From assembly GCA_009746045.1 (NCBI GenBank), contig RPFO01000165.1, forward strand, positions 7,004,034 through 7,068,033: a stretch of DNA of 64,000 nucleotides, given 5' to 3'. The notes under the pieces are model-generated. The model was given only the letters and a program-made list of their open reading frames with translations, had not been told where the DNA came from and searched no databases. The position numbers were made by a program, and so were the translations under genes. This stretch comes from Mesostigma viride. Its lineage: Eukaryota; Streptophyta; Mesostigmatophyceae; Mesostigmatales; Mesostigmataceae. Position 1 is the stretch's first letter. Each line of letters begins with the position of its first letter. Shown in pieces: positions 10,701 to 18,114 of this stretch.

Positions 10701-11729
10701 TTCTGCTGCCTTCGAATCGCGCGAATTCCGCGAATCTTCTTGGCGTCCGTCCCCGTCAGCTTCTCCAACTCCGCGGCCGAAAACTCCTTCTCCAAGTCGT
10801 CACCACAGTAAAGCGTGGACATCAGCACCATTCTGACGTCTCTGTCTGGGTCGCTTTTGGTCAGACCATCAAAAAAGCCGTTAATCCGAGCCACCCAGAA
10901 CCTGTTCAGTTCTGCCATCCGATCCTGATTGTAAAGTTTTTTCGCCTCCTCATGATACAGCCCGTGACCTAGTTCAGCGGCCCTAGAGTTAAAGCCAGCA
11001 ATCATCTGCTCGAATGCCGGCCCCCGCCCCTCGGGTTTTGTCATCGCCTGAGCCGCTTCAAACGCCTTGTCAGCGAAAAATTCCCCAATAACCCTCTTGG
11101 CTTTCTTGTATTCTCCCGGCCGCTTGACTTCCTTGGCTTCAGGCTGCGCTGGATTCTGGTTCTCATCTCCGAAAACCCTTTTTGCGCCAGTTGGCTGCTT
11201 CGTCCCGGTGTTTAACTTAATTGCACTGAATCCTGGACGACCGGACGCAAGGGCGAAAACTCCCACCCGTTCGCGTGCTGCATGCCATGACGACCGGCAT
11301 AACGAAATCCATGAAAATCGAGTATCGTTGGGAAAAGCGACAATTACAGACAAAGTTCGAAAGTGTATCATTTTTACCACGATTGGGGTCTAGCTGCAGC
11401 TAGACCCTTAGAGGGGCTTTTTCCGTTAGACGAAAAGATTACCGGATGCGGTGAACTTAGCATACCCCAACCAAGATTGGGGTCTCGCTGCAGCTAGACC
11501 CTTCATTGCGGCGTGCGATTGATAAATCACAGACATCTGATTCATTAATTTTATAGTAACCATAAAGAGGGTCTAGCTGCAGCGAGACCCTTGAATTTAA
11601 GCTATTGCTTGTGGTTAGAAATGGTCTAGCTGCAGAGAGACCCCAATAAGGACGAAAAGATTTCAGGTTTTCCTCACCTTCGCGGCTCATTCTCTTATTA
11701 GTTCTCCCAGGACACTCAGATACCTGCAT
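7721..11729 (-). CDS. DDE transposase-like protein, four exons, apparently intact
   Basis: Exons on the minus strand: 11,729-11,678, 11,232-9,806, 9,649-8,798 and 8,467-7,721. The borders are GT-AG, the phases agree (1, 0, 0), and the 3,078 nt give about 1,025 residues without a stop. Exon 2 is Lys/Glu-rich and then carries Cys/His clusters (CACEKHV, NCKCGAECAGC). Exon 3 holds the presumed catalytic core: HGDWAENYE (Asp near residue 561), SDNCAVQFKS (Asp near 646) and HGKGEVDGQGA (Glu/Asp near 687-689). The same order (D-W/F-A-E-N-Y, S-D-x-x-x-x-Q-x-K, H-G-K-G-x-x-D-G) is known from a widespread family of DDE-type, transposon-derived proteins in animals and protists. Exon 4 includes PFWLAEVVSE and could be a BAH- or Tudor-like fold. 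Every intron contains the CTGCAG-centred palindrome. The ATG at 11,729 is the first in frame; a second lies at the MSREG codons. Transposition function is inferred. Confidence 0.7.
8539..8798. repeat. Four palindromes in intron 3 of the DDE gene
   Basis: Palindromes of the GGGT(A/C)T.G-CTGCAG-..AGACCC type lie at 8,539-8,561, 8,613-8,635, 8,691-8,713 and 8,778-8,798. The first three sit in roughly 75-bp tandem units sharing ATTCGACACAGGG. The last one overlaps the splice donor: read on the minus strand, the intron starts GTATCTCTGCAG. Confidence 0.8.
9726..9746. repeat. Palindrome in intron 2 of the DDE gene
   Basis: Reads GGGTCTCG, CTGCAG, CTATAGGTC. The left arm is intact and the right arm partly degraded. 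It lies within the 156-nt intron 9,805-9,650. Confidence 0.75.
11386..11644. repeat. Four palindromes in intron 1 of the DDE gene
   Basis: Sites at 11,386-11,407 (arms GGGTCTAG and CTAGACCC, perfect), 11,480-11,501, 11,569-11,590 and 11,623-11,644, all centred on CTGCAG. They occupy the 445-nt intron behind the first exon. Weaker relatives occur upstream near 12,003-12,030 and 12,420-12,441. Confidence 0.8.
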
Positions 11730-12070
11730 GGCGGGAATAACAAAAATAACACAGTAGCATTGATAAAATGGTTATCAGAAAATATATATACTAATATATT
11801 TTGCAAAAGATTTTATAATATATTGTGAATAGCATGGATTAATTTCCACATACTTTAATAATATGGTATGTTAAATTATATAGAACCATTATTTAGGAAA
11901 TCATTTACAAGAAAAAGTGGTATACATTATTATTATTTTATAGTTCGGCAATCTATAATAGTAAGACATACCGGATGGCAGGTTTATCAGCGGCCTCCAG
12001 GGCTATAGCGTCTCGCTGCAGCGTGACCGTTTGGTGCTATGACTGATTTCAGTAGATGTGCAGAAAAAAA
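11730..12070. other. AT-rich upstream region of the DDE gene
   Basis: No gene is seen. Very AT-rich at 11,760-11,970, then a palindrome relative (GTCTCG, CTGCAG, CGTGACC) at about 12,009-12,030. It would contain the promoter of the DDE gene, but no convincing TATA box position could be chosen. Confidence 0.4.
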
Positions 12071-12077
12071 TTTATTA

Positions 12078-12155
12078 CCATGACCACACCAGGAATCGAA
12101 CCCAGAACCTCATTGTACATTTCTGCATGGTAACGATGTCAACCAAACATCCGAA
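12078..12155 (-). other. tRNA-like sequence (degenerate tRNA or SINE head)
   Basis: On the minus strand there is a B box GGTTCGATTCC (plus-strand 12,092-12,102) with a T-stem-like surround, and an A-box-like TGGTTGACATCG about 40 bases earlier. The acceptor stem does not pair, so this is not a working tRNA gene. A tRNA pseudogene or the head of a SINE is more likely. Confidence 0.35.
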
Positions 12156-12465
12156 TGTTCCGGGGTAAATTGGCTGGAGGTCGTCTCTTTTTATACCTGC
12201 GGCCACAAGCACGGGTGACGGCATATTGGATGTCGTCCAATCCGCTAGCTTGGTGTCCAAAAAATGGGATCGAGCCTTTGCACCAGCGCCGCGCTTCCAG
12301 TTTTCAGTTCCGTGGGGAGGAACGAGGATGCCACGTTTCCAATTTTTTCAATACCGTTCAGCCCTGTGACGCCGCGTCCGGTTTGCGAATTGCGACCGTC
12401 CCATCGCCCATCGAAAAAGAAGCGCAGTTGCAGAGAGACCCCATAGCTGAAAGAGGGTAAGCTGC

Positions 12466-12535
12466 CACCTGCATGACGATACCTGCATAACGATACCTGC
12501 ATAACAATACCTGCATAACGATACCCCTGCGTAAC
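12466..12535. repeat. 14-bp tandem repeat
   Basis: About four to five copies of GATACCTGCATAAC with small changes (12,478-12,534). A single related unit (CCTGCATAACGATAG) lies at about 13,083-13,097. Confidence 0.7.
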
Positions 12536-12561
12536 GAAAGGAAATCGGTCTTCCGCATAAA

Positions 12562-13194
12562 GAAAAAAGGTGAGCTTTTTCCGCATCGTGGATGGTAGGC
12601 TGACAAAATTTGTTCTATCAAAAACGGCAACAAAACAGCGCATCCAAGCCGACGACACAGTTAGCCAGCTGGGCGACGACTATGTCTTTGTTGCCATCGC
12701 AAGAAACTCTTTATGTTGCAGCAAGAGTGATAAATCTGTCTGGCTTCCTTCTTGTCGTTGCTAGCTAAACCCTGCAGACATCTCGGTAGAGTCAGCTAAG
12801 CCGATCCTAATCCACATCTGGCATCCATCCCTTTAGTCTAGTTGCCATGGAGCGTTTCTTGGTCTCGCACATGTCGATCATGGTGGTGCTAGGCTTTCAC
12901 TTGGGTCACCCTTTCCATGTTTGCTATGCCTTTGGTCTGGTTAGGTTATAGGAGTAGATGTGCACATACTGCATTTGCTGCGTTTCTAATCGGTGCTCCT
13001 GTTTGATGCTTTTTTTCCCCTTCATATCGTTTCGACGTTTGCATGCTACCTGCCGGATTATAACATCGGACGTTGCTACCTGCCTGCATAACGATAGTTT
13101 GCAAGAAATCTTCATTTTGCCGAAACACAAAAAAAGGTGATCTTTTGCCGCAACGTGGATGGTAGGCTGACTAAAATTGTTCTATCAAAACGGC
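12562..13194. repeat. Direct repeat pair flanking 500 bp without a gene
   Basis: A block of about 66 bases at 12,562-12,628, containing CGTGGATGGTAGGCTGAC and TTGTTCTATCAAAA, recurs at 13,129-13,194 with a few changes. Both are preceded by a CCTGCATAACGATA motif. The 500 bp between them shows no gene. The pair could be the ends of a small element or a segmental duplication. Confidence 0.55.
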
Positions 13195-13200
13195 GTTTAT

Positions 13201-14441
13201 ATGTGGGGGGTTGCTGGCCTGAATAACTAAATGTGGGGGGGTGCTGTCATGAATGAATACATGTGGGGGGGTGCTGCTACGTATCAATACATGTGGGGGG
13301 GTGCTGCTACGTATCAATACATGTGGGGGTGTGCTGCTACGTATCAATACATGTGGAGGGGTGCTGCTACGTATCAATACATGTGGGGGGGTGCTGCTAC
13401 GTATCAATACATGTGGGGGGGTGCTGCTACGTATCAATACACGTGGGGGGGTGCTGCTACGTATCAATACATGTGGGGGGGTGCTGCTACGTATCAATAC
13501 ATGTGGGGGGGTGCTGCTACGTATCAATACATGTGGGGGGGTGCTGCTACGTATCAATACATGTGGGGGGGTGCTGCTACGTATCAATACACGTGGGGGG
13601 GTGCTGCTACGTATCAATACATGTGGGGGGGTGCTGCTACGTATCAATACACGTGGGGGGGTGCTGCTACGTATCAATACATGTGGGGGGGTGCTGCTAC
13701 GTATCAATACATGTGGGGGGGTGCTGCTATGTATAAATGCATGTGGGGGGGTGCTGCTACGTATCAATACATGTGGGGGGGTGCTGCTACGTATCAATAC
13801 ATGTGGGGGGGTGCTGCTACGTATCAATACATGTGGGGGGGTGCTGCTACGTATCAATACATGTGGGGGGGTGCTGCTACGTATCAATACATGTGGGGGG
13901 GTGCTGCTACGTATCAATACATGTGGGGGGTGCTGCTACGTATCAATACACGTGGGGGGGTGCTGCTACGTATCAATACATGTGGGGGGGTGCTGCTACG
14001 TATCAATACATGTGGGGGGTGCTGCTACGTATCAATACACGTGGGGGGGTGCTGCTACGTATCAATACATGTGGGGGGGTGCTGCTACGTATCAATACAT
14101 GTGGGGGGTGCTGCTACGTATCAATACATGTGGGGGGGTGCTGCTACGTATCAATACACGTGGGGGGGTGCTGCTACGTATCAATACATGCATGTGGGGG
14201 GGTGCTGCTACGTATCAATACATGTTGGGGGGGTGCTGCTACGTATCAATACACGTGGGGGGGTGCTGCTACGTATCAATACATGTGGGGGGGTGCTGCT
14301 ACGTATCAATACATGTGGGGGGGGATGCTACGTATCAATACATGTGGGGGGGTGCTGCTACGTATCAATACATGTGGGGGGGTGCTGCTACGTATCAATA
14401 CATGTGGGGGGGTGCTGCTACGTATCAATACATGTGGGGGG
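13201..14441. repeat. 30-bp G-rich minisatellite, homogeneous block
   Basis: About 40 head-to-tail copies of a 30-bp unit that starts ATGTGGGGGGGTGCTGCTAC and ends GTATCAATAC. Most copies are identical; some have ACGTGG for ATGTGG or one G fewer. Because 30 is divisible by three, the block is open in several frames on both strands. The long frames (for example the one at 13,231-15,057 running into the LINE copy) are therefore by-products, not proteins. The G runs could form G-quadruplexes. Confidence 0.9.
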
Positions 14442-15196
14442 TAGCTGTGGGCAGCCGCTGGATCCCACGGGGCCTCACTACCTTTCCTGCATGGGGGGCC
14501 AACAGAATCAGAATTGGTATTTGTATTTGCACACTGTCCTCCTGACGGTGGTGCTCGCCATGATTCGGTCGGTTTTCCCCCACGCGAACATCCGGTCCGA
14601 GGATGCGGATGGCGCTGCCTTCTATTCCCCCAACCACCGGCCTGACATCGTGGTGCTGGACTTTGAGGGGGGTGGCCGGCATCTGCTTATCGACGTTTCG
14701 GTGGCGCGGCCCTTGGCTCTTAGCCACGTGGCTGGGGCCTCCCTCACGGCAGGTTACACGGCGGACCGGGCGGAGCGGGCCAAGCTCCTGGCCTACGGCG
14801 ACGTCGGGCACCATCGTGTGGTGCCCTTTGTCCTGGAGGAGTTTGGGGCCATGGGGCCCCTGACCTCCGCCTTCTTCAAGGAGTGTTGCCGGCTCCGGGA
14901 GGACCGGCTGGACCTGGAGGGCCAGCGGGCCTCATGGTCGGCGCGGACCTGGACGTCATATTGGCGTCAGCGCTTGTCGGTGGCGCTGACTCGGGCCATG
15001 GCTGACATCATGCTCCGCCGTACGCGGGCTGATTTTGCGGTGCAGCAGGGCTATTAGGTTCCTCCCGTTAGGAGTTTCCATTGGTCTTATCGTAGTATAG
15101 AGATTTGACATGGCTCTGTATATAGGTTTATAGCTGGGCGTTTGCTTTGGTTTGAGTGATTTCACTCTGCTGTAAGTAATTATATTATTATAATGT
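14442..15196 (+). pseudogene. LINE 3' end with zinc motif and endonuclease domain (copy 2), inserted in the minisatellite
   Basis: Interrupts the 30-bp array. It is longer at its 5' end than copy 1 and adds CGQPLDPTGPHYLSC, the C…H…C knuckle that precedes the restriction-like endonuclease in R2/NeSL-type LINEs. It then continues with RPDIVVLD and IDVSV to the TAG near 15,055-15,057. The 3' UTR ends in AATTATATTATTATA at about 15,196, where the array resumes. Only about six substitutions separate it from copy 1 in some 600 bases, so both insertions are recent. Confidence 0.65.
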
Positions 15197-16211
15197 ATAA
15201 ATGCATGTGGGGGGGTGCTGCTACGTATCAATACATGTGGGGGGGTGCTGCTACGGATCAATACATGTGGGTGGGGGGATGCTACTATGTATAAATGCAT
15301 GTGGGGGGGTGCTGCTACGTATCAATACATGTGGGGGGGTGCTGCTACGTATCAATACATGTGGGGGGGTGCTGCTACTACGTATCAATACATGTGGGGG
15401 GGTGCTGCTACGTATCAATACATGTGGGGGGGTGCTGCTACGTATCAATACATGTGGGGGGGGATGCTATGTATAAATGCATGTGGGGGGTTGCTGGCAT
15501 GAATAAATACATGTGGGGGGTTGCTGGCATAAATAAATGAATGTGGGGGGTTGCTGCTACGTATAAATGCATGTTGGGGGGTGCTGGCATGAATAAATGA
15601 ATGTGGGGGTGTGATGGCATGAATAAATAAATGTGGGGGGATGATGGCATGAATAATTAAATGTGGGGGGTGCTGCTACGTATAAATAAATGTTGGGGGG
15701 TGCTGGCATGAATAATCAAATGTGGGGGGGTGATAGCATGAATAAGTAAATGTGGGGGGGTGCTGGCATGAATAAATGAATGTGGGGGGGTGCTGTCATG
15801 AATAATTAAATGTGGGGGGATGATGGCATGAATTATTAAATGTGGGGGTGCTGCTACGTATAAATAAATGTTGGGGGGTGCTGGCATGAATAATTAAATG
15901 TGGGGGGGTGATGGCATTAATAAATAAATGTGGGGGGGTGATGGCATGAATAATTAAATGTGGGGGGGTGATGGCATGAATAAGTAAATGTGGGGGGGTG
16001 CTGGCATGAATAAATGAATGTGGGGGGGTGCTGTCATGAATAATTAAATGTGGGGGGATGATGGCATGAATTATTAAATGTGGGGGGTGCTGCTACGTAT
16101 AAATAAATGTTGGGGGGTGCTGGCATGAATAATTAAATGTGGGGGGATGATGGCATGAATAAATGAATGTGGGGGGGTGATGGCATGAATAATTAAAAGT
16201 GGGGGGGTGCT
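15197..16211. repeat. Continuation of the minisatellite with diverged units
   Basis: The first units (to about 15,480) match the 13.2-14.4 kb type. Later units change to ATGTGGGGGG, then TGCTGGCATG or TGATGGCATG, then AATAA(A/T)TAA, still about 30 bp. A higher-order period is visible: 15,660-15,895 and 15,896-16,130 repeat the same succession of variants. The block ends at the copia insertion and picks up again at 23,122. Confidence 0.85.
16207..16211 (+). repeat. Target-site duplication (left), GTGCT
   Basis: GTGCT directly precedes the left LTR and is repeated directly after the right LTR (23,122-23,126). The five bases are part of the minisatellite core GGGTGCTGG. Confidence 0.9.
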
Positions 16212-16812
16212 TGTTATATTGTGGGCTCGCAGTCACATAAAGTATTGGAATTTGGTTATGCTCGGAATTGGCTAAGTCCGGAGGTCAGCCGGCAGCGCCG
16301 CGCTGAGGTTTATTTGCTGGGCCGGCGGTCAGTGGGAATTTATGTGTACGGTCAGGCAACGGGTCGTAGGTTCTGGCTGTGGGCTATTTTGGGTTCTGGC
16401 CATTACCGTTCGTTCCGTGGGCAACCTTGGTTCCGTACCGTTTGTCCAGGCAAGCAGTGGGGAGGATCTCGGTTGCGGTGCGTTATGTTGTGGAGTGTCG
16501 TTTGGGAATTATGTTGGTGTATTTCGGTTGGTTTGTACTTGGGTACGTTCTCAGGCCCACGCCGTTGCTCAGCGTTGGGTGAAGCCACAGAGCTACTCGC
16601 AGTGATGACCTACAGCGGAGCATTGAGTCAAAGCTGTTTGGCGGCGTGAAAGGCCGACACGCAGGAGAAAGCTTTGAATCACGTTGCAGCAAATGCTGTC
16701 AATGGCCGACGTTGTCGACATGTCCGGGGCTGGGCGCTGAGCGAGTAATCTATTTTGTTACGTCTTTTTATTATTCGGAAATACAATACACTTAAAGAAT
16801 TTTATTTTAACA
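16212..16812 (+). repeat. Left LTR of the copia-type element
   Basis: A 601-bp LTR starting TGTTATATTGTGGGC and ending TTTATTTTAACA, thus with TG…CA termini. It differs from the right LTR (602 bp) by only one substitution (CGCAGTCAC against CGCACTCAC) and one single-base length change near 16,770, as far as can be read by eye. The insertion is therefore young. Open frames inside it (for example at 16,221-16,649) recur identically in the right LTR and are not genes. Confidence 0.95.
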
Positions 16813-16849
16813 TGTACTAGGTTGGGGCCGTAATTTTACAGCATAAAAC

Positions 16850-17659
16850 ATGGCAGCGTCAGCTGGGAGAAAACGGAAAGCAATTCATAGTGATCCGTCG
16901 ACATGGGCCGCTGACCTACGAGCTGAAAAGGATCTGTTAGAACTATTTCGAAAGCGTGTAGGAACCCTTGCTAGCGACGCACCCACGCTCGTAGTGCGTG
17001 ACTATATAGAGAGAATAGAGGCTTTTCTGAAGGACCATGGTGAGAAGATCAGCAGTGTTTATTCGCTTTTCCGAGATGCCGGTTTGCTGAGCTGCGACAA
17101 TTTCATTCTCGCATTTACTCTTCGAGCATGCAAGGATGAGAAGGTAAAACGGCGTCACATCCCAGGTAAGCTGCGTGAGGCGTTGTTGGAGTCGAAGGAG
17201 GGCACGACCTCTAGGCTATGCAGCATTTACACCTGGGTGCCACAACGGCCTTACTCACTCGATTTACTCAGCCTTCGCAATTTGCGGAATGAGTCTGTGC
17301 TCAATGGACTAGAGGTGTCTGAGACAGCGGTGATAGACCGTTACGTGAGGATGGCCAAGGACCTGAATTTCCAGACTGTGATGGGAGCCCTGCGTGCAGG
17401 CCAAGCCAAGGATGACCTTACCAAGGCAATAGAGATCATTACCGGCCTGGTAGAAGGGGAGGAGAGGGACATGATTGCACAGCTGAGAGCCCAGGGCAAG
17501 CTGACCGAGTCTGGGTTGATGGCCCCTGCCCCTCCCCCAGCCGCTCCCAATTCTGTGCCCCTCCCTGCACCCTCTGTGCCAAGCACTGTTACCCTGCCAA
17601 GCCACAGGATGCAACGGGCAAGGTTGCCGGTGTCAACAACAGCAAGCCTGCTGGAGTAG
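16850..17659 (+). CDS. Gag (capsid part) of the copia element
   Basis: An ATG at 16,850 opens a 269-codon frame. The first 230 residues are a mostly helical, charged capsid-like protein (for example LELFRKRVGTLASDAPTL and AKDLNFQTVMGALRAGQ), then a Pro/Ala linker. This frame ends at a TAG at 17,657-17,659. The basic RG-rich and zinc-knuckle continuation is in the -1 frame. Both frames are open from 17,416 to 17,656, so the switch must fall there, most simply near 17,597-17,601 where KPQDATGKVAG begins. I saw no classical slippery heptamer, so a plain deletion in this copy is as likely as programmed frameshifting. Confidence 0.8.
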   Translation: MAASAGRKRKAIHSDPSTWAADLRAEKDLLELFRKRVGTLASDAPTLVVRDYIERIEAFLKDHGEKISSVYSLFRDAGLLSCDNFILAFTLRACKDEKVKRRHIPGKLREALLESKEGTTSRLCSIYTWVPQRPYSLDLLSLRNLRNESVLNGLEVSETAVIDRYVRMAKDLNFQTVMGALRAGQAKDDLTKAIEIITGLVEGEERDMIAQLRAQGKLTESGLMAPAPPPAAPNSVPLPAPSVPSTVTLPSHRMQRARLPVSTTASLLE

Positions 17660-18078
17660 GCAACGGTGGCAAGCAGCGTGGTGGAGGCCGTGCCCGTGGT
17701 GGCGGGCGCGGTGGCAGACGTGGGCTGTGGCAGGGCAGGCCATTGGTGCAGCAGCAGAGACAGCAGCAGCATTATGCCCCAGCACAGCAGGCAGGACAGC
17801 CGCATTATGCTTCACAGCCGCCGCAGCCGCAGCAGCAGTTTGCACAGCAGCAGCAACAGCGGCAGCCACAGAGGCAGGAGTCTGGTGCATGCTTCATATG
17901 CGGGAGAAAGGGTCACCTGGCACGCACATGCTACAATAGGCACGCTGACAGCATGCCAGCTCGCAGCAATAGCAATGCACAGGGCCCTGCCGTGTGTAAC
18001 CGCTGCAAGCAGCCAGGACACTTTGCACGTGACACGCACCTGTGCCCGGCGGCCCAGAGTGGGGGCCGTAGGCAGTGA
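17599..18078 (+). CDS. Nucleocapsid portion of Gag with zinc knuckles
   Basis: In the -1 frame relative to the capsid ORF. It begins with a basic Gly/Arg stretch (KQRGGGRARGGGRGGRRG), then a Gln-rich segment, a standard knuckle CFICGRKGHLARTC (C-x2-C-x4-H-x4-C) and a second, irregular one, CNRCKQPGHFARDTHLC, whose last Cys is displaced. It stops at the TGA at 18,076-18,078, beyond which the same frame stays open into pol. It is expected to bind genomic RNA in the particle. Confidence 0.8.
   Translation, partial: KPQDATGKVAGVNNSKPAGVGNGGKQRGGGRARGGGRGGRRGLWQGRPLVQQQRQQQHYAPAQQAGQPHYASQPPQPQQQFAQQQQQRQPQRQESGACFICGRKGHLARTCYNRHADSMPARSNSNAQGPAVCNRCKQPGHFARDTHLCPAAQSGGRRQ
18076..18078 (+). promoter_or_regulatory. 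Candidate readthrough stop codon between gag and pol
   Basis: The context is AGG CAG TGA CTA GGG. Gag and pol are in the same frame on both sides with no other stop, and TGA followed by CTA is a recognised leaky context for termination. A readthrough product would carry Gag fused to the polyprotein. Termination-reinitiation at the ATG at 18,115, 36 nt downstream, is the alternative. Confidence 0.55.
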
Positions 18079-18114
18079 CTAGGGTCCGGTGGTGAGGGTG
18101 AGGCAGCTGGTGAT

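Noticed and set aside
9965-10972. 335-codon plus-strand frame opposite exon 2 of the DDE gene
   Set aside because: Shadow of the real minus-strand exon; no domain and no splice context.
12078-12155. Functional tRNA gene
   Set aside because: B box is good but the acceptor stem does not pair and the anticodon arm is unconvincing.
13231-15057. A 608-codon frame running from the minisatellite into the LINE domain
   Set aside because: The array is open in several frames on both strands because its unit is 30 bp; only the LINE part is protein-like.
13201-16211. CRISPR array
   Set aside because: Units are head to tail with no unique spacers and the genome is eukaryotic.
16221-16649. Protein-coding gene in the copia LTR
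   Set aside because: The same frame occurs in the other LTR; it is LTR sequence with no domain.
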